This document shows positions 35,385-44,930 of a stretch of DNA of 64,000 nucleotides, one piece after another. The translations under genes and the position numbers were made by a program. Numbering within the stretch: position 1 is the first letter of the stretch; each line of letters starts with the position of its first letter. The stretch is from NCBI RefSeq assembly GCF_013391635.1, contig NZ_JACAWU010000002.1, positions 310,001 through 374,000 on the forward strand, in the 5' to 3' direction. Source of the stretch: Natronomonas gomsonensis (lineage in GTDB: Archaea; Halobacteriota; Halobacteria; Halobacteriales; Haloarculaceae). Below the pieces are notes generated by a model. The model made no database searches, was not told the DNA's origin, and saw only the letters and a list, made by a program, of their open reading frames with translations.

Positions 35385-36290
35385 TCACGCGGCAGACATC
35401 TCGATTCCCTCCGCCGTCACGTCGATAGTGACTCGTCCCTCCGCTTCTAGATGTCGCAGGTACTCGTAGACGACGAGCGTCAGGAACGGTGCCCGTGCCC
35501 CACCGATGCCGAGTTCTTCGGTGACGAACTCCCGTGCGTAACACGGTCCATGTTGATCGAGAAAATCGAGCAGTCGCCGCTCGGTCGTCTCGGCGTTCGC
35601 AAGCGAGGCCTCGATTCGCGCCGTCGGGTCGTCCATCGGCGGGCCGTGCATCGGCACTACCGTTTCGGGGTCGAGGTCCCGAATCCGGCGTAGCGACTGC
35701 TTGTAGTCGCCTACGTCACCCAACAGCGGGCCGTACTGGAAGCGGCCGTCACGGTCGACGAGGTCCCCCGAAAACAGCGTTCCGCTCTGCTCGTGATGAA
35801 AGGCGAGGTGTGGGTCGGCGTGGCCCGGCGTCGTGACGGCTGTCAGTTCGTAGTCGCCACAGCGTACCGTGTCGCCATCACTCAATTGGCGTTCGACGTG
35901 AATCCGTTCCTCGGCGTAGTCGTCGCGGACGGGAAAGTAGGTGTCCCACGTCGCGTCATCGGCAGCGAACCCACCGAGCAGTCGCGTCATCTCCTCGCGG
36001 GCACGCTCCAGATACCCGGCGTAGTCGTGGAGGATATCGACCGACCCCTCAGGAATGATGTGAGGCACCTCAGCCAGCGCATCGATGGTCTGGGAGCCCC
36101 CGACGTGGTCGATGTGTGGATGTGTAATCAACACGCGCTCGATGCCGGCCAGTTCGTCGTCGAGTGCGGCGACGACGGCCTCTCGCGAGACGGGTGCGAC
36201 GTGGCCGGTGTCGACGAGCGTATCGCCGATTCGGAGGACGTTGACGCCGCCGTACAGCGGTTGCGTGAACTCGAAGCGTTCGTACTCCAT
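35385..36290 (-). CDS. Metallo-beta-lactamase fold hydrolase
   Basis: 301 residues. Zinc motif THPHIDHVGG (about 56-65), TPGHADPH (about 154) and PMHGPP (about 214), of the glyoxalase II-like group, followed by a C-terminal helical winged region (from about 235) as in LACTB2-like enzymes. Likely a thioesterase or esterase; acyl-CoA or acyl-thioester substrates would suit its neighbours. Stop codon directly abuts that of acyl-CoA dehydrogenase; divergent from the next ligase. Confidence 0.84.
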   Translation of the reverse strand: MEYERFEFTQPLYGGVNVLRIGDTLVDTGHVAPVSREAVVAALDDELAGIERVLITHPHIDHVGGSQTIDALAEVPHIIPEGSVDILHDYAGYLERAREEMTRLLGGFAADDATWDTYFPVRDDYAEERIHVERQLSDGDTVRCGDYELTAVTTPGHADPHLAFHHEQSGTLFSGDLVDRDGRFQYGPLLGDVGDYKQSLRRIRDLDPETVVPMHGPPMDDPTARIEASLANAETTERRLLDFLDQHGPCYAREFVTEELGIGGARAPFLTLVVYEYLRHLEAEGRVTIDVTAEGIEMSAA

Positions 36291-36373
36291 CGTCCGGTCA
36301 ACGGCGCCCGGGCTGAAAAGTGCTCTCTGTTATCGGGACCCACACTTATGCCGAGGCGCACACAGCAACGGCT

Positions 36374-37873
36374 ATGAACCTCTACGAGCGCTTCGCGCGA
36401 CAGGCACGAAGCAACCCCAACGTCTCCGCAGTCGTCGACCCCGACGGAGAGGATATCAGCTACGCCGCTCTCGACGAACGGGCCAGGGCCGTCGCCGCGT
36501 TTCTCGATAGCCGGACGGAACCGAGCGACCGCGTGGCAGCCTATATGCTCGACAATCCGACCGTCGTCGCCACCGCTTTGGGCGCTTGGCGCGCCGGCTG
36601 TGTGTTCACGCCGGTCAACTACCGCTTCGGGGCGGAAGAGGTGGCGTACGTCCTCGACGACGTGGCTCCGGAAATCGTCGTCCACGACGCCGTCTTCGCC
36701 AGCACGGCCGAGGATGCTCTAGAAGCCGCCACCGTCGAGCCGACGGTTCTGCAGGGCCACGCCGGCCAGTTCGGCTCCGAAGCGTTCGGCGACCCCGAAG
36801 ACGCCCCCGACCCGACGACGCGGCTGGACGACGACACCGCAATCGTCATGCACACCTCAGGAACGACGGGCGACCCGAAGGGCGTCGTCCAGACCCACCG
36901 CAACGTCGGTGCGCAGGTCGACGCCGGCATCTCGACGTACGACGTGACGCCCGAGGACACCGCTGTCGTCTCCGTTCCGCTGTTCCACGTCGGTGGGTTC
37001 CACGGCGCGACGCTGATGGGGCTGTTCACCGGCGGGTCCGTCGTCATCCATCCAGCGTGGGGCGCCGCCGAGTGGGCACGGCTCGTCGCGGAAAGCGAAG
37101 CGACCATCTCGGGGCTGGTGCCGGCGATGATGGTCGACGCACTCGGCGACGAAGCCGCCCGCGAACACGACACCTCGTCGCTTCGGATGTGTTTTTACGG
37201 CGGGAGTCCCACCGCCGAATCGACGCTCCGTGAGTTCGAGTCGGCCTTCGGCGTCGACGAACTGCTGAACTATTACGGCCAGACCGAGGCCGCGGGCCTG
37301 ACCGTCGCAGGGACCCCCGAGACGCCTCGGACAGAGGGCGCACTCGGACGTCCGGTCCCAACAGTGGAGGCACGCGTCGTCGACCCGGACACCGGTGCGG
37401 ACTGTGTCGACGGTGAGGACGGCGAGTTGTGGCTCCGCGGGGACAGCGTCATGCCGCGCTACTGGGAAGCTCCCGACCGGACCGACCGGGCCTTCGAGGG
37501 GGAGTGGTTCCGTACCGACGACGTGATTCGCCGCGAGGACGGGGTGCTGTACTTCGTCGACCGCCTCGACGATATCGTCCTTACGGGCGGGGAGAAGGTC
37601 GCACCCTCCCGCGTCGAGAGTGTCCTCTCCGAGATGGACGGCATCGAAGCCGTCGCCGTGTTGGGTACGCCGGACGAACGCCTCGGTGAAGCCGTGACCG
37701 CTGCAATCGTCAGTGACGACGAACTGACAGCCGACGCCGTCGAGGCCTTCTGTGACGACCACGCGGGACTCGCCGGCTACGAGAAGCCACGACGAATCGA
37801 GTTCGTCGACTCCCTCCCGCGGACCGGAAGCCAGAAAATCGACAAGACGGAACTGGCCGAACGGTTTGGATAG
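36374..37873 (+). CDS. Second acyl-CoA ligase
   Basis: 499 residues, AMP-forming ligase family. Motifs: MHTSGTTGDPKG (about 159-170), YYGQTEA (about 298), RLDDIVLTGGEKV (about 395-407) and TGSQKIDK with the catalytic Lys (about 487). The ATG at 36374 gives the family start NLYERFARQA; an earlier in-frame ATG adds 18 unlike residues and would ignore the TATA-like CTTATG at 36345. Related to, but clearly distinct from, the ligase at 32638. Confidence 0.88.
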   Translation: MNLYERFARQARSNPNVSAVVDPDGEDISYAALDERARAVAAFLDSRTEPSDRVAAYMLDNPTVVATALGAWRAGCVFTPVNYRFGAEEVAYVLDDVAPEIVVHDAVFASTAEDALEAATVEPTVLQGHAGQFGSEAFGDPEDAPDPTTRLDDDTAIVMHTSGTTGDPKGVVQTHRNVGAQVDAGISTYDVTPEDTAVVSVPLFHVGGFHGATLMGLFTGGSVVIHPAWGAAEWARLVAESEATISGLVPAMMVDALGDEAAREHDTSSLRMCFYGGSPTAESTLREFESAFGVDELLNYYGQTEAAGLTVAGTPETPRTEGALGRPVPTVEARVVDPDTGADCVDGEDGELWLRGDSVMPRYWEAPDRTDRAFEGEWFRTDDVIRREDGVLYFVDRLDDIVLTGGEKVAPSRVESVLSEMDGIEAVAVLGTPDERLGEAVTAAIVSDDELTADAVEAFCDDHAGLAGYEKPRRIEFVDSLPRTGSQKIDKTELAERFG

Positions 37874-37971
37874 CTAACAGGCGGTGTCGCTGCTCCCCGA
37901 CGCCACACCGCGCGGTATCCGACGGCGCCGGGGTCGTTCACTCGGGCACGGGGCGTCTGGTCCCGGCTTCG

Positions 37972-37980
37972 AATAAAAAC
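37972..37980 (-). terminator. Oligo-T terminator after isopentenyl phosphate kinase
   Basis: GTTTTTATT on the minus strand lies 2 nt after the kinase stop codon, suggesting that the mvk-ipk message ends here rather than continuing toward rnj. On the other side, a 7-nt inverted repeat (GCGGTGT and ACACCGC) at about 37881-37911 follows the ligase stop. Confidence 0.4.
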
Positions 37981-37982
37981 CT

Positions 37983-38711
37983 TCAGCCGATTCGAGTGCC
38001 CGGGTGCCGTCCGTCGAGGAACGACTCGAGACCGTCGATGCCGAAGACGTAGGCCTCGGCGTCGAGTTCGAGTAACTGGCGGACTTTCCCGGCCATGCCG
38101 CCGGTCACGTCCGTCTCGTCGCTCTCGCCGAGAGCGTCGGCAACGGCTTCGAACGAGTCGATCTGTGCGATAACCTCGCCGGATTCGTCGTAGACGCCGG
38201 GAACGGCCGAACAGACACCGACGCGGTCGGCATCGAGCGCAGAGGCAAGAGTGACGACGAGTTCGTCACCCGAGAGGATGGTCGCACCTTTCTCGGCGTG
38301 GGCGATGACGTCGCCGTGGAGAATCGGGACGAACCCTTCCGAGAGCATCGTCTCGACGTGGGTTGTCGGTGCGTGAAGGTCTCCGTCGGCGTCCCGCGAG
38401 GCGACCGACAGTGGATGTACCGGTAGTGCGGGGGTCCCCTCTCCCGAGAGGCCTTCCACGACCGCCGCGTTCAGCCGCTTCATCGCCCCGTGGATAGCCC
38501 GAATCGCTTCGTCGTTGTGCGTTCCGTCGGTCGTCGTGACGCCGTGTTCGGCGGCGTGATGGTGGCCGAAACTCCCACCGCCGTGGACGACGACGATGTC
38601 CTCTCGTCCCGCGAGGGCCTCGACGGCGACGCCGAGGTTCGCCACGTCGACGGCTTCCGTGCCGTCCTTCTCGGTGATGACACTCCCGCCGAGTTTCAGT
38701 ACCGTGGTCAT
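37983..38711 (-). CDS. ipk: Isopentenyl phosphate kinase
   Basis: 242 residues of the amino-acid kinase fold. Converts isopentenyl phosphate to isopentenyl diphosphate, the last step of the archaeal mevalonate pathway. LKLGGSVITEK (about 5-15) and HGGGSFGHHHA (about 43-53, with the catalytic His after SFG) are intact, and the C-terminal DVTGGMAGKV is typical. It overlaps mevalonate kinase by 4 nt. Confidence 0.94.
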   Translation of the reverse strand: MTTVLKLGGSVITEKDGTEAVDVANLGVAVEALAGREDIVVVHGGGSFGHHHAAEHGVTTTDGTHNDEAIRAIHGAMKRLNAAVVEGLSGEGTPALPVHPLSVASRDADGDLHAPTTHVETMLSEGFVPILHGDVIAHAEKGATILSGDELVVTLASALDADRVGVCSAVPGVYDESGEVIAQIDSFEAVADALGESDETDVTGGMAGKVRQLLELDAEAYVFGIDGLESFLDGRHPGTRIG

Positions 38712-39703
38712 GATTCGGGTTCCGCTTTGACACCTTCGGTGTCCAACTCCGCCCGGAACGCCTCCTCACAGCCAGGGGTGTACTCGAGGGCGGTGTGGGT
38801 CTGTTCGGTGCGGTCCAGGGCAACGATACAGCCACCGCCACCGGCGCCCGTGAGTTTCGCTCCGAGAGCGTCGGCCTCTCGTGCGGCCCACACCATCGTG
38901 TCCAGCGTCCGTGCCGAGACGCCGAGTGCCGACAGCAGACCGTGGTTGAAATCCATCAGTCGACCGAGTTCCTCGATGTCTCCGTTCCGGAGTGCTACCT
39001 CACCGTTCCGAACGATGTCGCCGATGGCCTCGACCGTGTCGGCGGCGAAGCCGTACTCCTCTTTGAGTGCTCGGACGCCGGCGACGAGTTCGCCGGTGTC
39101 GCCGGTCCCGCCGTCGTAGCCGATGACGAAGGGGAGATTGGGCGGGTCCGCCAGCCGTCGGCAGTCGTCGCCCTGCACCCGGACGGCCCCACCCATCGCC
39201 GAACAGAAGGTGTCGGCGCGGGAGGCTTCGCCGTCCTGTACCTCGTGTTCGACCTGATAGGCGCGGTCGGCGAGTTCCTCGGACGTGAGGTCGGTTCCCA
39301 GCGCCCGCGTCGCGGCGTCGATGCCCGCGACGACGACGGCGGCGGAGGACCCCAGTCCCGCCCCCAGCGGGATGTCGCTTTCGACGGTAATGTCGAAGCC
39401 CGCTTCGGGCGCGTCGGCGGCGTCTCGGGCCTGTTCGACGGCGCCGTCGATGTAGCCCATCGCCGCCTCGACCAGCGGCGTTGGAACGTTCACGTCCGGT
39501 CTGTCGTCGGCGTCGCCGCCCCACGTCACCGTGAAGCCGTCGAGCGTCAGGTCCTTGGCCCGCACGCGGAGGCGGTGGTCGTCGCGGGGTTCGACGGTCA
39601 CCCGCGCGCGGCGCTCGATGGCACACGGGACGGCCGGCTCGCCGTAGACGACGGCGTGCTCGCCGAAGAGATACACCTTCCCGGGCGCGCTCGAAGTGGT
39701 CAT
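38708..39703 (-). CDS. mvk: Mevalonate kinase
   Basis: 331 residues, GHMP kinase family, phosphorylating mevalonate for isoprenoid lipid synthesis. APGKVYLFGEHAVVYGEPA (motif 1, about 6-24), IPLGAGLGSSAAV (motif 2, about 112-124) and KLTGAGGGGCIVAL (motif 3, near 290) are complete. A TATA box puts the transcription start at or next to its ATG, and isopentenyl phosphate kinase follows with ATGA overlap. Confidence 0.95.
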   Translation of the reverse strand: MTTSSAPGKVYLFGEHAVVYGEPAVPCAIERRARVTVEPRDDHRLRVRAKDLTLDGFTVTWGGDADDRPDVNVPTPLVEAAMGYIDGAVEQARDAADAPEAGFDITVESDIPLGAGLGSSAAVVVAGIDAATRALGTDLTSEELADRAYQVEHEVQDGEASRADTFCSAMGGAVRVQGDDCRRLADPPNLPFVIGYDGGTGDTGELVAGVRALKEEYGFAADTVEAIGDIVRNGEVALRNGDIEELGRLMDFNHGLLSALGVSARTLDTMVWAAREADALGAKLTGAGGGGCIVALDRTEQTHTALEYTPGCEEAFRAELDTEGVKAEPES

Positions 39704-39722
39704 ACCCGAGTGTCTGGCCGGC

Positions 39723-39732
39723 CAATAAAAAG
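39723..39732 (-). promoter_or_regulatory. TATA box of mvk
   Basis: CTTTTTATTG on the minus strand is centred about 25 nt before the ATG at 39703. It shows that mvk-ipk is transcribed independently of the ribosomal genes upstream. Confidence 0.55.
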
Positions 39733-39784
39733 CGTATCCGAACCGGTCGAATCCCTGCTGCGGGTCGCGCGCACCACCTCCCGG

Positions 39785-40663
39785 CTACATCAGGAAGGTG
39801 ACGATCAAGAGACCGACGCCGACTGCGCCGACGAGCACGCCGAACAGCACAGCGCCACTCCCATCGGGCACGTCGTCGAACGGCTCCGTCGACAAATACA
39901 GGGTCGACTCCTCCGACGGAGCGACGGCCAGGCGGTCTTCGGATTCGCCATGTGATGCCGCCGAATCACTCCGGTGGCTCACATACCCGAGAAGACTTAC
40001 CTCGTCGCCCGGCTGGAGCGTCGCCTCGCTGTAGCGCCGCTTGCTCGCATCGACGACGAGGTCGGTCGCCATCGGGTCGATCGATACGCCCGAGGTAGTA
40101 GCGAGGAAGTCTCGTATCCGCTTCGGTGGCGACTCCTCGTAGTCGGTTTCGACGTCGGTCTCGAAGGAGTCGAACTCACACTGCAATCGGTCGAAGGCGA
40201 CCCCCTCCGAAACGAGCAATTTCTCTGGCGTGAACACGTCGCCGGTCTCGTTTCCGACCGTCCGGTCGTCGATGGCTACCGATAGCCTTCCCGTCGCGTC
40301 CTCGACGTCGAACGGCTCCGAGCAGACGCCCCACGCGGCGGATTCCCAACTGTTCGTCTTCGGGGTGTCGTACTGTTCCTCGATTTCCCACGCCGACAGC
40401 ACACACTCCCGGTCGCCGGCGATGGGTGAAATAAACGTCCCCTCTTCCGACGGAACGACCGTCCCACGGACGCGAACGAGTCCCGGTGATTCGATGTCGC
40501 CGATGTCGACCCGCGGCGTCTCGTCGACGAGTGTCGCTATCTCCCGCCGTTTCCAGGCGGAGTACAGCGCGAGGACGCTCGCGAACATCAGGAGGACGCC
40601 ACTCCACAGTGCGAGTTCGCCGAGGATGTCACCGAACCAACTACCGACGAACGCGACCAGCAT
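39785..40663 (-). CDS. GIDE-like membrane protein, paralogue 2
   Basis: 292 residues with membrane helices at about 12-32 and 268-290. The central domain carries CVLSAWEIEEQYD, aligned with CLIAEWEIEEWD of the protein at 30912-31700. Both also share the late pattern Y(x)3-5LxPGD(D/E)V. It lacks a RING finger, so ubiquitin-ligase activity is not expected. The paralogues flank the mevalonate kinase/isopentenyl phosphate kinase and acyl-CoA block. Function unknown. Confidence 0.76.
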   Translation of the reverse strand: MLVAFVGSWFGDILGELALWSGVLLMFASVLALYSAWKRREIATLVDETPRVDIGDIESPGLVRVRGTVVPSEEGTFISPIAGDRECVLSAWEIEEQYDTPKTNSWESAAWGVCSEPFDVEDATGRLSVAIDDRTVGNETGDVFTPEKLLVSEGVAFDRLQCEFDSFETDVETDYEESPPKRIRDFLATTSGVSIDPMATDLVVDASKRRYSEATLQPGDEVSLLGYVSHRSDSAASHGESEDRLAVAPSEESTLYLSTEPFDDVPDGSGAVLFGVLVGAVGVGLLIVTFLM

Positions 40664-40767
40664 CCACGCCGATTCCGACGACGACGGCGCGAATAGTTCT
40701 TTCGCCGTCTCGGCTCGACCGTCTCACAATCAGTAATGCACAAACCGCTCGGTCCCGTTTCGACGGT

Positions 40768-41295
40768 GTGTCCGCCGAACTCCACCGGCACGTCAACGCG
40801 CTCGTCGCGGACCTCGCGGCCGAACACGGCGAGGTCGACCTCGTGGGTCGCCGAGTGGACTGTGACCCGGACGCCCGCGACGCTTTGGTAGAGACGTTCG
40901 ACTCGTTCGGCGTCGTTGGTGGGGCCGGCGTCCGGGTCCGCGATGACGACGGCCGTGTCTTGCTCGTCCGCTTCGAGGGAACTGAGGGGTGGGTCGACCC
41001 CGGCGACGGCCGGCTCCCGGGGGAGTCCTACCGGGAGTGTGCCCGACGCGCACTCAAGGAAGTGGCAGGTATCGACGCCGACCTTGCCGGCCTCGCACAG
41101 GTTCATCTCCTCTACATGGACGACTGGACCGACCGCCAACCCGTGCCCAACCCCTACGTCTGTTTCGACGCCCGGCCGGTCGATGGGGACCTCGAAACAA
41201 CGCCCGGCGATGGTGTCGCGGCACTCAGGTGGGCCGATTCGGTTCCCGAAGACGTGCTGTACGACGAACTCGCGGAGTTGTCACTGGGCGGCTGA
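40768..41295 (+). CDS. Nudix-fold protein with degenerate Nudix box
   Basis: About 175 residues from a GTG start at 40768, the first in-frame start after the divergent neighbour; the start is uncertain. The segment DPGDGRLPGESYRECARRALKEVAGI lines up with GGxxxxGEx7REUxEExGU, but the first Gly is Asp, RE is RA and EE is EV, so only part of the metal-binding Glu set remains. It may be a weak or non-catalytic Nudix protein. Convergent with rpsB (21 nt between stops). Confidence 0.75.
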   Translation: MSAELHRHVNALVADLAAEHGEVDLVGRRVDCDPDARDALVETFDSFGVVGGAGVRVRDDDGRVLLVRFEGTEGWVDPGDGRLPGESYRECARRALKEVAGIDADLAGLAQVHLLYMDDWTDRQPVPNPYVCFDARPVDGDLETTPGDGVAALRWADSVPEDVLYDELAELSLGG

Positions 41296-41316
41296 GAAAC
41301 ACGAAAACGAAAGCCG

Positions 41317-42153
41317 TTACAGTTCGGTTTCGAAGTCCTCGAGCGCGTAGGCGGGTTCGGCGCCACGGCGGTCGAGGGTCTCGTTTGCGAGCAGCCAGTA
41401 GATGACCGACAGGGCCTTCCGACCCTTGTTGTTCGTCGGCACCACCAAATCGACGTTCGAGGTGGTGTTGTTGGAGTCGCACATCGCGATGACCGGAATG
41501 CCGACCGTGATGGCCTCCTTGACCGCCTGGGAGTCACCGATGGGGTCGGTGACGACCACGACGTCCGGTTCGATGTAGCCCTCGTAGTCGGGGTTGGTCA
41601 GCGTGCCGGGGATGAAGCGGCCGGTGCGGGCGCGAGCGCCCACGGCGTCGGCGAACTTCTCGGCCGGAAACCGACCGTACTGACGGCTGGACGCCACCAG
41701 AATCTGCTCGGGGTTGTAGTTCGCGAGGAACGACGCCGCCGTCCGGATTCGGCTGTCGGTCTGGGAAACGTCCAGCACGTACAGGCCGTCGGTCCGGACG
41801 CGGTGGATGAACCGCTCCATGGACTTCGTCTTCTGCTGAGTCCCGATGTGGACACCCGCCGCGAGGTAGTCCTCGACCGGGATGAGGAGGTCCGCCTCGT
41901 CGTCGGGCATGACGTCCTCGTCGAGGACGGGGGCCTCCTCGGCCTCCGAATCCTCGTCGGCCGCCTCGGTGGCGTCCTCCGTGTCGTCTGGTTCTGCCTC
42001 GTCGGCCTCCTCGGCCTCGGGGGCGGGCTGTTCGTCATCGGTGGGGTCGGCCTCCTCGGCCTCTGTGTCGAGTTCCTCCTCGAGCTCGTCTTCGAGCTCG
42101 TCGAGTTCCTCGTCCAGTTCGGAGGCGTCGAGCCCCTCGTCGTTATCGCTCAT
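41317..42153 (-). CDS. rps2: 30S ribosomal protein S2
   Basis: 278 residues. The S2 core starts near residue 88 ([18 protein letters not shown]) and includes [15 protein letters not shown] and [17 protein letters not shown]. Residues 1-86 are an extension made almost wholly of Asp, Glu, Ala and Pro, absent from bacterial S2 and likely disordered and salt-adaptive. It overlaps the enolase gene by 4 nt and ends the operon. Confidence 0.95.
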   Translation of the reverse strand: MSDNDEGLDASELDEELDELEDELEEELDTEAEEADPTDDEQPAPEAEEADEAEPDDTEDATEAADEDSEAEEAPVLDEDVMPDDEADLLIPVEDYLAAGVHIGTQQKTKSMERFIHRVRTDGLYVLDVSQTDSRIRTAASFLANYNPEQILVASSRQYGRFPAEKFADAVGARARTGRFIPGTLTNPDYEGYIEPDVVVVTDPIGDSQAVKEAITVGIPVIAMCDSNNTTSNVDLVVPTNNKGRKALSVIYWLLANETLDRRGAEPAYALEDFETEL

Positions 42154-43352
42154 GCGTTTGCCTCGATTCGAATGAGTTCGTTCAGCTTTGCGGTGCGCTC
42201 GCCACCGACCGCCCCCGTCTTGATGAACGGGGCATCGGTCGCGACGGCGAGGTGTGCGATCGTCGTATCCTCCGTCTCGCCGCTGCGGTGGGAGACGACG
42301 GGGTCGTAGCCGTTCTCGACGGCCAACTCGATTGCGTCGAAGGCGTCAGACAGCGTGCCGATCTGGTTGGGCTTGACGAGGATGCTGTTGGCCGCACCCT
42401 GCTCGATGCCGTCGGCGAGTCGCTCGGTGTTCGTGACGAACAGGTCGTCACCACAGATGAGCGTCTCCGAACCGACGCGGTCGGTCAACTCGGCGAAGCC
42501 CTCGTAGTCGTCCTCGTCGAGGGGATCCTCGACGTATGCGAGGTCGTATTCGTCGACCAACTCGGCGATGTAGTCGATTTGCTCGTCGGGCGTTCGGGTG
42601 TCGTCGCCGTAGCGGTAGACGCCCTCGTCGGCGTCGTACAGTTCCGCGCCAGCAACGTCGAGTCCGAACTTGATATCGAAGCCCACGTCGTCTGCAACCG
42701 TCTCGACGGCTTCCTCGACGATTTCGAACGCCTCGCTGTCGTCGATGGGCGGCGCCCACGCGCCCTCGTCGCCCTTCGCGGCGGGGACGCCCCGCTCGCT
42801 CAGGATGTCGCCGACCTCGCCGTGGACCGCCGCGTTGGCGAAGACGGCGTCGGCGACCGACGGCGCTCCGATCGGCGCGGCGAGGAACTCCTGGATGTGG
42901 GTCGCATCGGCAGCGTGTTCGCCGCCGCCGATGACGTTGCCGAGCGGCGTCGGGAAGTCACGGCCGCGGAACGCACCACCCAGATGCTGATACAGCGGCG
43001 CACCGAGGACGTCGGCGGCAGCCTTGCCCGCCGCCATCGAGATGGCGACGGCGCTGTTGGCGCCGATTTCCGAGAAGTCGTCGGTGCCGTCGGCGCCGCG
43101 GAGCGTCCGGTCGACGCCGCGTTGGTCGCCGGCGTACACCTGCCCTTCGAGTCGGGGGACGGCGAGTTCGCGGGCCGCCGCGATGGCCTCCTCGGCCGGT
43201 CGTTCGACGGCTTCGTACTCGCCGGTTGACGCACCGGAGGGTGCCGCACCGCGGCCGAAGCCGCCGCTTTCGGTGCGGACCTCGGCCTCGACGGTCGGAT
43301 TGCCGCGACTGTCCAAGATTCGGCGCAGCCGAACCTCCGTGATGAGCGTCAT
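42150..43352 (-). CDS. eno: Enolase
   Basis: 400 residues. Glycolytic enzyme converting 2-phosphoglycerate to phosphoenolpyruvate. [16 protein letters not shown] (about 10-25), the Mg ligand regions ([27 protein letters not shown]) and the signature [13 protein letters not shown] (about 352-364) are complete. The position between rpo6 and S2 is conserved in archaea. Starts 1 nt before the end of the rpo6 frame. Confidence 0.95.
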   Translation of the reverse strand: MTLITEVRLRRILDSRGNPTVEAEVRTESGGFGRGAAPSGASTGEYEAVERPAEEAIAAARELAVPRLEGQVYAGDQRGVDRTLRGADGTDDFSEIGANSAVAISMAAGKAAADVLGAPLYQHLGGAFRGRDFPTPLGNVIGGGEHAADATHIQEFLAAPIGAPSVADAVFANAAVHGEVGDILSERGVPAAKGDEGAWAPPIDDSEAFEIVEEAVETVADDVGFDIKFGLDVAGAELYDADEGVYRYGDDTRTPDEQIDYIAELVDEYDLAYVEDPLDEDDYEGFAELTDRVGSETLICGDDLFVTNTERLADGIEQGAANSILVKPNQIGTLSDAFDAIELAVENGYDPVVSHRSGETEDTTIAHLAVATDAPFIKTGAVGGERTAKLNELIRIEANA

Positions 43353-43526
43353 CTACTCGCCACCCCGCCGGACGGTGAACGGCAACACGCCGGCGTCGTA
43401 CTCCTCTGCGGCCACGAGAATCGGTTCCGTCTGTTCGGTGTCGATGAGCACCGGCGCCCCGTAAGACACCTGCAGGGCTCGTGCCCCGAGGATACGCGCC
43501 TTCTCGTAGCGGTTTGCGCCTCTCAT
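43353..43526 (-). CDS. rpo6: DNA-directed RNA polymerase subunit Rpo6 (RpoK)
   Basis: 57 residues, equivalent to bacterial omega and eukaryotic Rpb6. [24 protein letters not shown] is the conserved core. The ATG at 43526 gives normal length and overlaps the end of rpo10 by 4 nt; the frame is open further upstream into rpo10. Confidence 0.94.
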   Translation of the reverse strand: MRGANRYEKARILGARALQVSYGAPVLIDTEQTEPILVAAEEYDAGVLPFTVRRGGE

Positions 43527-43717
43527 TGGTAGGGGGATACGATGTCGACGAGGTCTTTGTGTGAGACGAGCATGCGTCGACAGCACGCGCGGTCGACGCC
43601 GAGCTCGTCGAGCACCTCGGCAGGGTCTTCGTCGCCCTCGCGGGCGCGAGCTTTGAACTCTTCCCAGTGCTCGCCGACGACTTTACCGCACGTGAAACAC
43701 CGGACCGGTACCATCAT
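43523..43717 (-). CDS. rpo10: DNA-directed RNA polymerase subunit Rpo10 (RpoN)
   Basis: 64 residues. Zinc-binding subunit with CFTCGKV (C7, C10) and the CCRR pair (about 45-48) that complete the atypical zinc site. [11 protein letters not shown] is the standard archaeal start. Lies 12 nt after S9. Confidence 0.96.
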   Translation of the reverse strand: MMVPVRCFTCGKVVGEHWEEFKARAREGDEDPAEVLDELGVDRACCRRMLVSHKDLVDIVSPYQ

Positions 43718-43729
43718 TTGTGAATCACC

Positions 43730-44128
43730 TCAGCGGTAGGACTTCTGGTAGCGGGCCCGAGCGCCGGGGCCGCCCCACTTCTTCGGTTCGGACTGCCGCA
43801 CGTCGTTGACGAGCAGCGACCGGTCGAACGACATGAACGCATCGCGCAGTTCGGCGTCGTTGGTGTGCTCGACGAGGCCGCGGGCGATGGCCGTACGGAC
43901 CGCGTCGGCCTGCCCGGAGAACCCGCCGCCGGAGACGACCACGTCGATGTCGACGCTGTCTCGGAGGTCCTCTTCGGCGATGCGGAACGGCTCGAGCATC
44001 TTCAATCGCGCCTGCTCGGGTTCGACCAGCTCGACGGGTTTGGAGTCGATCCGAACCCGACCGGAGCCTTCGCGAACCGTCGCACGGGCGACAGCTGTCT
44101 TCTTCTTACCGGACGTGTTAGTTACCAT
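43730..44128 (-). CDS. rps9: 30S ribosomal protein S9
   Basis: 132 residues. [21 protein letters not shown] at the start and the basic tail [17 protein letters not shown], which reaches the decoding centre, are typical. Overlaps L13 by 7 nt. Confidence 0.96.
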   Translation of the reverse strand: MVTNTSGKKKTAVARATVREGSGRVRIDSKPVELVEPEQARLKMLEPFRIAEEDLRDSVDIDVVVSGGGFSGQADAVRTAIARGLVEHTNDAELRDAFMSFDRSLLVNDVRQSEPKKWGGPGARARYQKSYR

Positions 44129-44556
44129 GTGACGTTAGCACCCAAGTTCTCGCTGACTTCGCCGAGCGAGATGAACTTGATGTTCGACAGTCGGTCCAGC
44201 GACGTGTCGTCGAGGACCTCCGCGTCGTCGTAGGGGTTGCCCAGGTAGACGCGGACGTTCTCGAACGCTTCCCGGCCGCGGGTCTCCTTGTACGGCACCA
44301 TCCCGCGGATGGCGCGTTTGAAGATGCGGTCGGGTCGCTTCGGGTAGTTCGGCCCGCGGTCGGAGCCGACCTCCGCACGCTGGCGGTAGACGCTCATCAC
44401 GTCGTCTTCGCTGCCGGTGATGACCGCGCGTTCGGCGTTGACCACAGCGACCGTCTCGCCGTCGAGGGCGCGCTGGGCGACCTGCGAGGCGACACGACCC
44501 ATGATGCAGTCACGGGCGTCGACGACGACGTCGGCGTCGAATTCAGCGTAACTCAT
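44122..44556 (-). CDS. rpl13: 50S ribosomal protein L13
   Basis: 144 residues, early 50S assembly protein. [19 protein letters not shown] (about 14-32) and [17 protein letters not shown] (about 83-100) are typical. Overlaps L18e by 4 nt and S9 by 7 nt. Confidence 0.96.
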   Translation of the reverse strand: MSYAEFDADVVVDARDCIMGRVASQVAQRALDGETVAVVNAERAVITGSEDDVMSVYRQRAEVGSDRGPNYPKRPDRIFKRAIRGMVPYKETRGREAFENVRVYLGNPYDDAEVLDDTSLDRLSNIKFISLGEVSENLGANVTW

Positions 44557-44906
44557 CGAATCACCCGTACGTTGGAGCCGTTGGGGTTGTCTTCGAGTGC
44601 CTGTTCGAGTTCGATCGCTTCGCCGACCGTGTCGATTTTCGTCTGGGCCGTCGACGAGAAGTCGACAGCTGCGACGGTGACCTCCTTGCGGAGGGCACCG
44701 GACCCGAGCACCTTGCCGGGCACGATGACGGTCTCGTCTTCCTGGGCGTATCGCTCGATGCGTCCCAAGTTGACCTCCGCGTGCGTGCGCCGGGGTTTCT
44801 CGAGGCGCTCGGCCACATCGTTCCAGACCTCGCCACCGCCGTTGCGGGCGGTCGACTTCAGGTCAGCGATGAGACTGGAAAGCCTCGGGTTCGTTTTGCT
44901 ACTCAT
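44553..44906 (-). CDS. rpl18e: 50S ribosomal protein L18e
   Basis: 117 residues. The start [16 protein letters not shown] and middle [13 protein letters not shown] match archaeal L18e. It starts 24 nt after the tRNA-Leu gene, so the tRNA and the operon are probably one primary transcript. Confidence 0.95.
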   Translation of the reverse strand: MSSKTNPRLSSLIADLKSTARNGGGEVWNDVAERLEKPRRTHAEVNLGRIERYAQEDETVIVPGKVLGSGALRKEVTVAAVDFSSTAQTKIDTVGEAIELEQALEDNPNGSNVRVIR

Positions 44907-44930
44907 CGGTTATCTCTCCTGAGAAACGAA

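Noticed and set aside
30912..40663. Ubiquitin-ligase activity for the GIDE-like proteins.
   Set aside because: Neither has the RING finger that carries E3 activity; only the membrane-domain core is shared.
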